From positions 291,588-355,587 of the forward strand of contig JAUJYZ010000838.1 of assembly GCA_033675265.1 (NCBI GenBank): DNA of 64,000 nt, in the 5' to 3' direction. The notes beneath the pieces are model-generated. The model saw nothing but the letters and a program-made list of their open reading frames with translations, did no database searches and was not told the origin of the DNA. This DNA comes from Actinostola sp. cb2023. Taxonomy: Eukaryota > Cnidaria > Anthozoa > Actiniaria > Actinostolidae. Of the stretch, positions 1 to 9,052 are shown piece by piece; the stretch's first letter is position 1, and each line of letters begins with the position of its first letter. A program made the position numbers and the translations under genes.

Positions 1-61
1 TGTGATCTAACTGTAAGAATACATACTTAAAAAAGGATGCAAGTGAACAAGCAAGTGGAAA

Positions 62-307
62 TCAATTAACACAGCGTGAAGTGCACTTGTGACATAAAAC
101 AGCTCCATCGTATTTCCAAAGCCCAGTAGGAATCCAAGGAGTCCTAAAGGCACCAGGAATTTGTCCATTCCAAAGAGGAATGTCACTTCTGCATGTTTTT
201 ATCGAGAATGGGTGCTTGCTGTAGGTGGGTGGGTTGAACTCATTTAACCACTTGGCAGCATTTATCATGTCTTCAAATGTTTCATTCAAAGAGCACGTTT
301 TATGCAT
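62..307 (-). CDS. Exon-like ORF, unknown
   Basis: An 81-codon open frame with ordinary soluble-protein composition, including the stretch DIPLWNGQIPGAFRTPW and a closing CHKC pair. It lies outside the Polinton and could be an exon of a host gene or of an older element. I do not recognise the family. No clear splice sites were assigned, so the limits are those of the open frame only. Confidence 0.2.
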   Translation of the reverse strand: MHKTCSLNETFEDMINAAKWLNEFNPPTYSKHPFSIKTCRSDIPLWNGQIPGAFRTPWIPTGLWKYDGAVLCHKCTSRCVN

Positions 308-1024
308 AACTACAACTGGCTTGTAACTGCATCGAACCTAAAGCAGTAATAACAATAACAACAACAATCAGGGCCAATGTATATGTTTTATTTTGATGTA
401 ATATTTTTATATAATACAATGACAGTAAAGTCAAGTGTGTTGTATTATGGTTTGAGCACAATCAACCATTGATTCATTCTCCAAAGAAAATGTTAAGTAC
501 AAAAGTAGTAGGGAAATGACAGTTCACCAACATGGTCGCTCCGGAGCACACCTGAGCCATCCGATACCATCCGAGTTCTGGACCACGGGCCGTCCGGAGC
601 AGCCTGGAGAAGGACCCAGACCCTCTCCGGTCCACCGCACAAGACCGCCCGTACCGTGGAGCCACGACTATTTTTAGAACGACCAGATCCGGCCTAAGGA
701 TTTGTGCTATGCCACGAGTATTTTTAAAACGACATTTTTCGCTGACGTTTTTGCTCAGTCTTCGCATATACTCGCACGCCGTCACGTTTCATAATTCATT
801 TCCACGATTGCACCATCATAATGTAACTTAAAATGAGATCATTATCTAAAGCAGAATCATGACATCATGATTTCTGTATAAAGAAGAGTATAAATCTGTG
901 ACCGTTTACATTCTAAGGAGATAATTGTTCATGTTGCTAACAATCATACCCCTCATCTACTGTTGGGTCCGAGATTACTACCAAGGACCTCTGTGGACCA
1001 TTCGCGAACGTATCAAGTTCGAAG
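308..1024. other. Spacer with GC-rich patch and two TATA motifs
   Basis: No convincing gene. Positions about 530-665 are markedly more GC-rich than the surroundings and may be a fragment of another repeat. Two TATAAA motifs (877-882 and 889-894) lie about 140 bases upstream of the first Polinton ORF and are plausible promoter elements for it. I could not find a Polinton terminal inverted repeat here by eye. Confidence 0.35.
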
Positions 1025-1540
1025 ATGATGCAAAGCGTCTCCCTCGTAGACGACAAAGTGATGATGACCATCACCGATGAAGTTGAGGAGGTTGGGCGCG
1101 TTCGAGTATACAAAGTTCTGACCTACCTCTATGCTGAATTCTGTCAGAGGAGCATTTTCAATAAGTTTCATTGTGAGGGTTGTGATGATAATTGGCCCAG
1201 TCAACGCGACCATGAATGCTGTATCAGAAGTGAAGAGGACATCTTCGATAGTTACTATGATGATGTCAAAAATGACGTCGATCTTGAAATGTTACACAAT
1301 CTGTGTGTTCCATTTACCAAGTTAGTTGGTATACCAATGACCACAGAGTGGAATGAGTTTATTTCAAATTTCCCTGGCATGTCCACCCACATAGTGTTTA
1401 CCATTTGGCAAGACATGATGCATTCCTGGGAAGATGATCTGATCATTACTGACTTTGTAAATATGTGTGACACCATGCACAACAGTAGCGCATGGTCACA
1501 AGATACTTTTGATAAATTTAAATTATTAATGACAAACTGA
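1025..1540 (+). CDS. Polinton accessory ORF, unknown function
   Basis: A 171-codon acidic ORF at the left end of the Polinton, ending just before an AATAAA-type signal (about 1540). It has a Cys/His-rich middle (FHCEGCDDNWPSQRDHECC, about residues 48-66) that could bind zinc, and otherwise looks globular and helical. No signal peptide or membrane segment is visible. The start used is ATG 1025; ATG 1028 follows directly. I do not recognise the family. Its position upstream of the integrase suggests an early or accessory role, which is inference. Confidence 0.5.
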   Translation: MMQSVSLVDDKVMMTITDEVEEVGRVRVYKVLTYLYAEFCQRSIFNKFHCEGCDDNWPSQRDHECCIRSEEDIFDSYYDDVKNDVDLEMLHNLCVPFTKLVGIPMTTEWNEFISNFPGMSTHIVFTIWQDMMHSWEDDLIITDFVNMCDTMHNSSAWSQDTFDKFKLLMTN

Positions 1541-1601
1541 ATAAAAGGATGTTATTCTAGATCATAAATCAGTCTCGTGTTTGATTTCAAGGGATAAAGA
1601 C

Positions 1602-1784
1602 ATGGGTTGTGGGTGCCTTAGCTCCGTTCCCAATTTCAACCTTCAAAACATCTTTCGTAAAATTCGTTGTGTTCTTGCATGTTGTGGGGGTAAAGTGGTT
1701 ATAGAAAATTCTCAAATCGATGGAGAAACTTCTAGAGAATCTCTACTACAACATAAACCAAGGAGGGGAGCCTCGGAAGCGTAG
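1602..1784 (+). CDS. Small Polinton ORF with acylation-type N-terminus
   Basis: Starting at ATG 1602 the product begins MGCGCLSS, a classic pattern for N-myristoylation at Gly2 with adjacent palmitoylatable cysteines. A second Cys pair (CVLACCGG) follows about 25 residues later. An upstream in-frame ATG exists at 1581, but the internal start gives the acylation motif. The 3' end overlaps the presumed integrase N-terminus in another frame. I infer a membrane-anchored accessory protein; no family assignment was possible. Confidence 0.4.
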   Translation: MGCGCLSSVPNFNLQNIFRKIRCVLACCGGKVVIENSQIDGETSRESLLQHKPRRGASEA

Positions 1785-2554
1785 ATTCCTTATACCATGC
1801 TGCTAAAAAGCAAAATAAAAAAGTCACAAAAAGACAAGTTCGAGAATGGTTGAAAACACAACGGGTCTATTCACTCCACCGACCAGCGCGTAAACAGTTC
1901 CGTAGAAACCGAGTTATCGTAGGATCCATGGACGCCGTGTGGGAACTGGATTTGATTGACGTTCAATCTCTCAAGAAATATAACAACAATAACAGATTCA
2001 TACTGTGCTGCATTGACGTTCTCTCAAAACATGCCTGGGCCGTTCCACTGAAAGACAAAACCGGTGCAACTCTAATTCATGCGTTTCAACAGATATTAAA
2101 TGAATCTGGTCGTCAACCTGAGAAAATACATTCAGACCGTGGAGGTGAATTTACCAATCGAAAATTCCAATCGTTTTTAAAAGAAAAGAATATCAAATTG
2201 TACCACACGTATAACACAAAAATAAAAGCCAGCATTGTGGAGCGTTTCAATAGATCATTAAAACAGCGAATGTATCGATACTTCACCCTGAAAGGAACCA
2301 TGAAATATATAGATGTTTTACCTGAACTGGTTCAGGCCTACAACCATTCCTACCATAGAAGTATTCAGAGAACCCCAGCTTCAGTCACGAAAAACAATGA
2401 AAAACAGGTTTGGATGACCTTGTATGGCAACCAACCCCCGAAGAGGGGATATGCTTTCGAACTAGCCGATCAGGTGCGCATTTCCAAGTCCAAAGGGTTG
2501 TTTGAGTTACCGTTTCCAAGCGTCTTCCTCGAAACCCACCAGTGTACAAGTTGA
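1722..2554 (+). pseudogene. Polinton integrase (retroviral-type), frameshifted
   Basis: Integrase of the DDE/retroviral superfamily that would insert the element. The main open frame (1850-2554) contains the first catalytic Asp in WELDLIDVQS, the second in IHSDRGGEF and the Glu in KASIVERFN, followed by a conserved C-terminal region (TPASVTKNN). The frame is open upstream of the first ATG and reads back to about 1772 (VREWL before the ATG). The likely N-terminal zinc-binding part lies in a different frame upstream of about 1770, implying one frameshift. At about 2500-2530 a short deletion or frameshift separates the core from the chromodomain tail. The catalytic triad is intact but the gene is broken at both ends. 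Confidence 0.85.
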
Positions 2555-2760
2555 AAGAGAACGATGGGGATGAGCTAGGAGGAACCTTTTATGAGCAAGA
2601 ATTACAACATGTCCAGACAAAGGAAGAAGATGAAGTGTATAAGATAGAAAATATTTTGAAAAAACGTAAACGAGGAAAACGAGTTGAAGTATTAGTCAAG
2701 TGGTTAGGGTACCCAGACAAATACAACAGCTGGGTCTTACAAAGTGACATTGAAAAATGA
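2533..2760 (+). pseudogene. Chromodomain tail of Polinton integrase
   Basis: An open segment in a different frame from the integrase core, ending at 2760. It contains a chromodomain signature: VYKIENILKKRKRG, then VEVLVKWLGYP and NSWVLQSDIE. In relatives this domain is the C-terminal part of the integrase and is thought to steer integration to methylated-histone chromatin. Here it is out of frame with the core because of the lesion near 2500-2530. The canonical W-E pair of the chromodomain appears as W-V (SWVL), so histone binding could also be weakened. Confidence 0.75.
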
Positions 2761-2850
2761 TTGTTATGTAATCGACCGTGGTGAATTGAATAATAAAAGT
2801 ATTATAAACTTCAGTTGTGTGTTAAGTGGTTTCATTTACCTCAACCAACC

Positions 2851-3604
2851 ATGGTAGTCAGTTCGTTCTACATGACGCTGCCAAGCAACAGCTCCATGAC
2901 CATTTTTCCCAATAACACTCTAGCAGAATATAAAGTCAAACTCCCCGAGCACGTGGATTTATCAGGGAATTGGGAGGTAGGGCTCGCCTCCATCACGTTT
3001 CCCCACACGTGGTTTAATATTAGAAGGGAAAACTGTAGATTTTTTTACGACGATGGTGATGACGTATGGACGGTCGGATTGATTCCAGTAGGTTATTATT
3101 CAACCATCGCAGAGGTCATCACAGAACTAGATAAAGCAATCAAATATGATGGAGTAACGGTTATTTCCCTCGAGTTGGATACCCGATCTCAAAAAGTCAC
3201 GATAACACTAGACTCAGGGAAGAAGCTTAGTTTTGAAAACGACTTGGGAGTGATTTTGGGGTTTAGCAGTGATATTATCATAACCAAGACAACCACAGCA
3301 CCCTTCGTCAGTGATTTGAATATCGGTCTTCAATCACTCTATGTGTACCTGAATCTAGTGGAAAGTCAGATTGTAGGGGACATTCGTGCTCCACTATTAC
3401 GTATCGTTGCCGCCCAAAGCAAAGACGGAGAAATTATCACGATCAACTACGACAACCCCCAGTATCTCTCTCTAACCACGAGAGACTTTGAGATTGTAGA
3501 AGTCCCTTATAACCGACGACACAGGAAAAAAAAAAATCATTTGAACGTGGACGCGTGGTGATCACATTGAGTTTCAGATTCCGTCAATCGCCCTATTTTC
3601 AATA
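2851..3604 (+). pseudogene. Penton-like minor capsid protein, C-terminal frameshift
   Basis: From ATG 2851 the frame encodes about 236 residues beginning MVVSSFYMTLPSNSS. The segment YKVKLPEHVDLSGNWEVGL is a hallmark of the Polinton single-jelly-roll (penton-like) minor capsid protein. The frame shifts inside an A-run at about 3527-3537. Past it, another frame stays open to the stop at 3602-3604 and looks like the natural beta-rich end of the protein, so I extend the gene there. The frame as it stands ends at 3561 with an aberrant tail. It sits directly upstream of the pVI/pX-like gene, as expected for a late virion operon. Confidence 0.7.
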
Positions 3605-3606
3605 AA

Positions 3607-4077
3607 ATGGTAAAACAACAAGGAGGACAGATGATGGTGTTCCACGGTGGACATTTTCAAAGAGGTTACGGTCTCGGCTCCTTTTTTCAATCATTAGCTA
3701 GAAAAGCATTCCCCTTCCTTCAGAAGGGGGCTAAATCAATCGGTCAAGCCGCACTCAATACTGGAATGAACATCGCACAAGATGTGCTAGCTGGGAATAA
3801 TTTAAAAGACTCAGCCCAAGCAAGACTACAACAGACGGCAAACAACATGAAACCACAAGCTTTGAACCACATCATTCCACAAAGTGGTAGTGGAGCAAAA
3901 CGTTTAAATCGCAAGGCTCCACAACAAAAACTCATTTCACTCAAGACCGGCAACGTGAAAAGACCTAAAAAGGCTCCTCAGAAAAAAGCACCACAGAAAA
4001 AACGTTGTGCACCGCAGACAGTTGGTGTGGTAAAAAGAATTAAAGTCGCCAGTAAAAAAGACATTTTTGGAGATTAA
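3607..4077 (+). CDS. Polinton pVI/pX-like virion core protein
   Basis: A 156-codon intact ORF. The N-terminal third has a glycine-rich amphipathic segment (RGYGLGSFFQSLARKAFPFL) and a helix with GAKSIGQAALNTGMNIAQDVLAG; the C-terminal half is strongly basic (KRPKKAPQKKAPQKKR). This layout matches the adenovirus pVI/pX-like proteins of Polintons, thought to lyse membranes and condense DNA inside the virion. It starts three bases after the natural end of the penton gene and ends just before the major capsid start, indicating a compact transcription unit. Confidence 0.7.
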   Translation: MVKQQGGQMMVFHGGHFQRGYGLGSFFQSLARKAFPFLQKGAKSIGQAALNTGMNIAQDVLAGNNLKDSAQARLQQTANNMKPQALNHIIPQSGSGAKRLNRKAPQQKLISLKTGNVKRPKKAPQKKAPQKKRCAPQTVGVVKRIKVASKKDIFGD

Positions 4078-4078
4078 C

Positions 4079-5409
4079 ATGGCCTTTGTACACCCCCACT
4101 CCATTCCCTGCACCAAGAGTGAAGTAGATTTGTTTACAGTACCAGCGACTCAACTCGTTCTAGACAAAGGGCAATGGATAGAGTACCAACCCGTGTCAGC
4201 TATTTCAGCAACAGCACCCATAGAGTTTCAAATTGTGGGAACAGAAAATTATTTGGATTTAGCCAAGACCATGATATTACTCAAAGTGAAAGTGACCAAA
4301 GCTGATGGGGCAGACCTTGACAATGGAGAAAAAGCGGCACCCGTAAACAATTTCTTGCAAAGCTTGTTCAAACAAGTGGATTTGTTTCTCAACGGAATTC
4401 AAGTCACTCAATCAACGGGAACCTACAGTTACAAAAGTATTCTAGAAACTCTGTTAAACTATGGTCCAGCAGCTAAAAAGTCCCTTCTAACCGGGGGTCT
4501 TTACTACAAAGACACAGCAGGTGCTATGGAAAGTGTAGATTGTACTACAACTGGAACCAACACAGGACTCAAAGCGCGCTACAAGTTCACTCAAAAAAGT
4601 TATATTGTGGATTTGTTTGGAGGTTTACACTGTGACATGCTGTTCAGTGACCGTCTCCTTCTAAATCACGTCAACGTCACCATCAAATTAACACCCAACA
4701 CCCCTGCGTTCGCTTTGATGTCGGGAGAGACCAACCCTAATTACAAAATTGTGATTCAAAAGCTGTATTGAAAGTTCGCACCGTGAAAGTCAGTCCTGTC
4801 CTACAGTTACAACACTTGAACGAGCTGAAAAAGGGCGCGAATGCCAAATACCCTATACGAAGAGTAGACTGCAAAACCTACACGATACCCTCAGGAAACC
4901 CATCGATACATAAGAGTGATTTGTTTAATGGACTGGTACCCAAACGCGTGGTCCTAGCCATGGTGGACTCTGATTCATTTAACGGAAGTTACATAAAGAA
5001 CCCCTTCGATTTTAAATTGAATCAAGCGAATTCTATTACCCTAACCATTGACGGAGAGATGATTCCATTCCAACCCATCACCTTAAAACTAGCACAAGCT
5101 AAGGAAACCAATTTCATGGAAGCTTATCAGTCTCTGTTTTCTGGAATGGGGAGATTGTTTGCCGACTCTGGGATCGACATCGGACGGGGAGACTACAACA
5201 AAGGCTATGGTATTTTGGTTTTTGATTTAACCCCCGACCTCTGCGGTTCCTCTGATCACTTCAATCAGAAACAGAAAGGGAACGTATCTCTGGAAATACA
5301 GTTCACTACGGGACTACCCAACGCAGTCAACCTCATTGTCTACGGAGAGTTTGAATCAATTGTGGAGATTGACTATTCTCGTCACGTGACCTTCGACCAC
5401 TCAACATGA
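4079..5409 (+). pseudogene. Major capsid protein (double jelly-roll), one frameshift
   Basis: Two abutting open segments (4079-4771 and about 4763-5409) together cover the length expected of a Polinton/adintovirus hexon-like major capsid protein. The first contains FVHPHSIPCTKSEVDLF and LFKQVDLFLNG; the second KSDLFNGLVPKRVVLAMVDS, then DLTPDLCGS and EFESIVEIDYSR near the end. The frame changes by one base at about 4760-4766 in an A-rich codon pair, so the present copy cannot make the full protein. The end overlaps the protease start by four bases (ATGA, 5406-5409), the usual spacing in this cluster. Confidence 0.85.
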
Positions 5410-5867
5410 ATACCCAACAGATAGAACACGTCATACAACAAGACCCCGTGACCCAGAAAAAGTTTGGAGGGGTGTTTGCTGAAAACAGACTACCCTACGC
5501 CATTGACTTTTTTCCCTGCGGTTTTATTGCCAACACAGACCCTGATACCAAACCTGTACAACACTGGGTGGCGTTTTATTTCACCTTGCCACACCAGAGT
5601 GAATTTTTTGACAGTTACGGACACCCACCCCAATTTTATAGTCTACATTTTGTAAACTTTCTCAAACGAAACAGTACAAATAAAACCTTCAACCCCAAAA
5701 AACTGCAGAGCCCTTTTACGGCTGTCTGTGGAGAATATTGTGTATTTTATGTAATGCACCGAGCACGTGGCGTGAGCATGACGTCCACTGTAAACGTATT
5801 TAGTTCAGACAAACAGCACAACGACCACTCGGTCTATGAATTTGTAATGAAGAAAATGAGACAATAA
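5406..5867 (+). CDS. Adenain-like cysteine protease (Polinton PRO)
   Basis: A 153-codon intact ORF of the adenovirus protease/Ulp1 (clan CE) fold, used to mature virion proteins. The catalytic His is H53 in QHWVAFYF, the acidic residue D69 in FFDSYG, and the nucleophile Cys most likely C112 in VCGEYCVFY. Length is normal for the Polinton family. It overlaps the major capsid gene by ATGA and is the last plus-strand gene of the late cluster. An AATAAA lies at 5864-5869 over the stop codon. It is one of the few undamaged genes of the element. Confidence 0.88.
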   Translation: MNTQQIEHVIQQDPVTQKKFGGVFAENRLPYAIDFFPCGFIANTDPDTKPVQHWVAFYFTLPHQSEFFDSYGHPPQFYSLHFVNFLKRNSTNKTFNPKKLQSPFTAVCGEYCVFYVMHRARGVSMTSTVNVFSSDKQHNDHSVYEFVMKKMRQ

Positions 5868-5908
5868 AGCACTTGAAAATGTTTTAATCGTTTCTTGGTT
5901 ACAATTAA

Positions 5909-6695
5909 TTAATCATAGGAAATCCATTCCAGACCCCTCTTTCCTGGAGGGGGACCCTTCAGTCCCCTCTTCTGTAAGGTGGGAGAAATTGGTCGTTTTC
6001 TAGGTCGACTGGGAGGACTGGGTTGAAGGGTGGGCAAAGAAGGTGTAGAGGGGGGTAGACTTTCTTCAATTGTATGCAAAGCCAACAGTTTTCTTCTGCC
6101 CTCGTTTCGTATAAAGTCCTCGGGGGTGTTTAACTTGGCCAGAACTCGAGTGAAATCATCTCTTCTGGTGGGAGAAAACCCTCTTCGTGTTCTCACAACG
6201 TCGTTGACTAAATCCGATATGCTTGAGCCCTGAATGGGGGTACCGTCCAAAGAGACCACACCCCTGTCATCCCACTTGACCGCCTCTGGAGTTTTTTTTT
6301 TCACCCAGCGCAGCAAGCCTTCAGCTTGACTTCGAAACTTTTTAGGAACCGTGGTCAAAATCTCAGAATCTGAGACGGCTTCAGTTTGCTGTTCCCCAGA
6401 TTGTTGGGATCCCTGTGGTTGTTGGGATCCCTGTGGTGTGATTGAAGCCGTGTGGAGTTTCACGGTGGGGATGTAACTCTCGTTGTTCTTGTAGATTCAT
6501 GTAACGATTAAACAATTGTTCATGATTTTTGAGTTTGATGTCATCAGGTACATTGGAATCGGTTAAGGTTTGATTCATTTGCTGGTTGAGTGAACTCATT
6601 GACTTCACCAGCGGTGAGGTTTGTAGGTCTGTTTTTTGTTGAATCTAACGCATGACCTCTTCAGGGACCAACAGCATTTTACGGCTGTGCTTCAT
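5909..6695 (-). pseudogene. Conserved Polinton minus-strand gene, stop and frameshift
   Basis: From ATG 6695 the product would begin with a short basic segment. An in-frame TAG at about 6645 interrupts it; the frame then continues with SSLNQQMNQTLTDSNVPDDI and a proline-poor helix, and shifts at about 6400-6460 into the 5909 frame. The C-terminal part has VPKKFRSQAEGLLRWVKKKT, then a globular VVSLDGTPIQGSSISDLVNDVV, and ends in a proline/arginine-rich tail. This matches a conserved but uncharacterised gene found beside the ATPase in many animal Polintons. Two direct GGGATCCCTGTGGTTG-type repeats near 6410-6440 lie at the likely shift point. It begins in an ATGA overlap with the next gene upstream. 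Confidence 0.65.
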
Positions 6696-7023
6696 TTTAT
6701 AAGTAAGCTTCCAAGTGCTGACAGTACAGGAGGCAGGAGTAATGTCAATAAATTACCACCACTCTGGTTCAACTTAGTTTTCTTTGTCTTCAAAGACACT
6801 TTCTTATCGGCCAACGACCTCAAGAGCGACTTGTAGCGTTTCAGTTTCTTTTTCTGTGTGGGGCTGATGGGTACCACTCCTTCAAGTACGTTCAGTGAAA
6901 TTTCCGCAAGACACTTGACTAAGTCGATGTGACACGTTTCTAAAATCGCCTTTCTCTGTTTTTTTTATTCGCACGAGCCAATACGCGTAAAAGATCGGCG
7001 TTGTGTCTCATCCGCTGAGACAT
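6692..7023 (-). pseudogene. Small basic Polinton protein with hydrophobic C-terminus
   Basis: Starts at ATG 7023 and reaches a stop at 6692 after one frame change in an A-run at about 6961-6968. The C-terminal part, VPISPTQKKKLKRYKSLLRS then LADKKVSLKTKKT, is very basic and ends in a hydrophobic stretch (LLTLLLPPVLSALGSLLIK). This pattern recurs in a small conserved gene next to the packaging ATPase in Polintons; its function is unknown to me. The stop overlaps the start of the downstream gene (ATGA). The homopolymer frameshift means the present copy is probably dead. Confidence 0.6.
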
Positions 7024-7056
7024 GATCAAATGATTGAGTAGCTCGTGTGTCGCAGT

Positions 7057-7719
7057 TTATATGCGTTTTACGTACGCCACTTGTTGCTCATCCGGGAAAA
7101 TGGAAGTTCGAAGTCTAATGTTGTCAGGTGTGGAAGGGTGCAAATCAAAAAGTAAATAACCGTAAGGTTGTTTGGTTGCGTCTTCAAAACTCTCCATCAC
7201 ATAGGGAACAGCTCTAGGAAATGCTTGTCGGGCTAAAGTAGACACCCCTAAAGAATCTCTGGGGTTTTTAAAACACACGATGTAATGGGTGTTCAGAGAA
7301 ATGGTTCTGGATTGCTTGTTTCCACTAAACATGTTTTGAACCAGGAAGATGGTTGAAATGTTACGATGATGACAACCTCGAGTGATTAAGTTCATCATAG
7401 CGTCATTTGTACTACTCTCTCGCATCAGATCGTCCAACACCAAAATGCCTGGGGTCTTATCAAAGAGAGAATAGATGTCCTCTGGAAATCCTTGAATGAA
7501 TTGAAGGTTTGGAATTTCGCGTTCCATGATGAGAAACCGCGGTTGAAATTCTCCATAACAATAGACAATCTTATGAATGGGATGTGTAAACAGCTCATCC
7601 GCATGTCGTAAAAGGTTTTCGGTCCAATACGATTTCCCACAACAGGTTGGTCCACACACCTGAATATTGGTTGGATTTTTGAACGAGACATCCATTGCAG
7701 ACTGTGGTTGATTGAACAC
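7057..7719 (-). CDS. FtsK/HerA-type genome-packaging ATPase
   Basis: A 220-codon intact ORF. Walker A is GPTCCGKS (residues 23-30) and Walker B ILVLDD (92-97), followed by a sensor-like region HRNISTIFLVQNMF. Size and motifs fit the A32/FtsK-HerA packaging ATPases of Polintons and related viruses, which pump DNA into capsids. The gene lies on - between the small basic protein and the zinc-finger ORF, as in other Polintons. No lesion is visible, in contrast to most neighbours. Confidence 0.88.
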   Translation of the reverse strand: MFNQPQSAMDVSFKNPTNIQVCGPTCCGKSYWTENLLRHADELFTHPIHKIVYCYGEFQPRFLIMEREIPNLQFIQGFPEDIYSLFDKTPGILVLDDLMRESSTNDAMMNLITRGCHHRNISTIFLVQNMFSGNKQSRTISLNTHYIVCFKNPRDSLGVSTLARQAFPRAVPYVMESFEDATKQPYGYLLFDLHPSTPDNIRLRTSIFPDEQQVAYVKRI

Positions 7720-7891
7720 TTAAGTCATTGTTGAATTGTTGATCGCTTATATGTTTCATTCGCGCACGTTCTAACCAAGGTTTACGTTCATCAGAATTGA
7801 GCATGTGAACTTTAGCTAAATGATCGGACAGTCTCAACAATTGAGTTTTAATACACCCTTGGATGGGACAGTCTTTTCGTTTTCGCTGCAC
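7595..7891 (-). CDS. C2H2-like zinc-finger ORF overlapping the ATPase
   Basis: From ATG 7891 the product starts MVQRKRKDCPIQGC and continues LLRLSDHLAKVH, giving a CX4C-X12-HX4H type finger, then basic helices (DERKPWLERARMK). A small zinc-finger gene upstream of the ATPase is common in Polintons. The last 40 or so codons overlap the ATPase start in another frame, and the true C-terminus may have been earlier. An alternative upstream ATG at 7921 adds ten hydrophobic residues and seems less likely. Confidence 0.5.
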   Translation of the reverse strand: MQRKRKDCPIQGCIKTQLLRLSDHLAKVHMLNSDERKPWLERARMKHISDQQFNNDLSVQSTTVCNGCLVQKSNQYSGVWTNLLWEIVLDRKPFTTCG

Positions 7892-7921
7892 CATCGTAAA
7901 TGAATACAAGTTAGAAATCAC

Positions 7922-8340
7922 CCCTCTTTTAAAGCTTTCCCTTCATGAAAAAAAAATTCACACACACACAAAAAATTTATCTCTCAAATAGTTCATTTAA
8001 TTTAAAAAATGTACACACACAAAAAAAATTCACATTAAAAAAAATCATGAAAAACAAAAAAAAAACTTACAAAAAAAAAAAAACAAAATTAAAAATAAAA
8101 TCACTTACAAAATACGATTTTTTCATTCGCGTTTATTCACTTTGCGAATAATGAAATAGGGGACAGGACCGACACGACCGACACTACCGACACTTTTTCA
8201 CGTTCATTTCATTTTGAGAACAAAAGAAAGAGGCCATTTTTTCCCCGTTTGTTCATTTTGAGAACAAAGAAAATATATGCTATTAAGGGGTCACGTTTTT
8301 TAAACACAAAACAATCACACGTTTTTCTTCAAAGTGTTTT
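7922..8340. other. A-rich spacer between Polinton gene clusters
   Basis: 7945-8120 is almost pure A with scattered ACACAC runs and is not coding despite an open frame. 8155-8290 contains a short iteration of GACACGACCGACACTACC and two copies of a TTCATTTTGAGAACAAA motif (about 8206-8222 and 8251-8267). This is where the convergent or adjacent transcription units of the element would terminate; an AATAAA-rich antisense context is present but no single signal is decisive. Confidence 0.4.
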
Positions 8341-8368
8341 ATTTTCTAAATCCATTTAGTATATACAT

Positions 8369-9052
8369 TTATAATGACAGTAAAATATCTACTAGTTCTA
8401 AATCAAATTTGGTTAATATGATCCGCTTGTGACCGTACGCTAACGTAGTCACACCATCATCAAGTATAAATCGCTTGTCATCGTAGGGACCAATTTTGTT
8501 CATGTTTACTGAAAATAATTGATGTTTGTCACTACGTATTTGTGTCATATTCGCCATCGTTCGTTTTTTCTCAAACAAACAATCTCTATAGTGCGTGTGT
8601 CGAATGCGATGTTTGGTCACATGCTTGGCCACACCTTTGGCGGTCTTTTTCTCCACCTCACGACCCTCCTCGTGGTACAGGAGGGAGTACATTTTAGGGC
8701 GTAGACCCACAAATTCTTCAATGGGCAGTCCATGGGTCTCATCCTTCATTTTCCCCAATACTTTCTTGTTCACGGTGCTGTGTAAAACGTGGTCTCTGGG
8801 GTACTCAGAGGTGTCATACAAGTCGAGGTCCTCGTACATGTCTTCGTAAATGTCCTCAGTTTTGATGTTGTAGCACAGCGAGTCCGTATCGGTGACCAAG
8901 AGGGTGGCGTTGTTCCCGTACTTCTGTTTGATCACATTGTAGTGAAAGTCATACATGAGGGTCTTGGAAAGATCTAAAATGCAGAAGCCCACATAGATGG
9001 GTCGGTTGAGGTAGAGGGAGGGTTTCTTCATGTTGTCCAAAAATACCCTATC
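8369..9052 (-). pseudogene. PolB, C-terminal fragment (motif C)
   Basis: The frame carries the C-terminal part of a protein-primed family B DNA polymerase. It includes ILDLSKTLMYDFHYN followed by the catalytic motif C TDTDSLCY, then HSTVNKKVLGKMKDE and GLRPKMYSLLY, and ends at 8369. The N-terminal continuation lies 4 kb away at 13117 and beyond, separated by a foldback insertion. A TTG at 9040 is only the first permissive codon after the junction, not a real start. About 15-25 residues normally found between the two halves are missing or scrambled at the junction. Confidence 0.85.

Noticed and set aside
7945..8151. 68-codon Lys/Asn-rich + strand ORF
   Set aside because: A-rich low-complexity spacer; no conserved residues.
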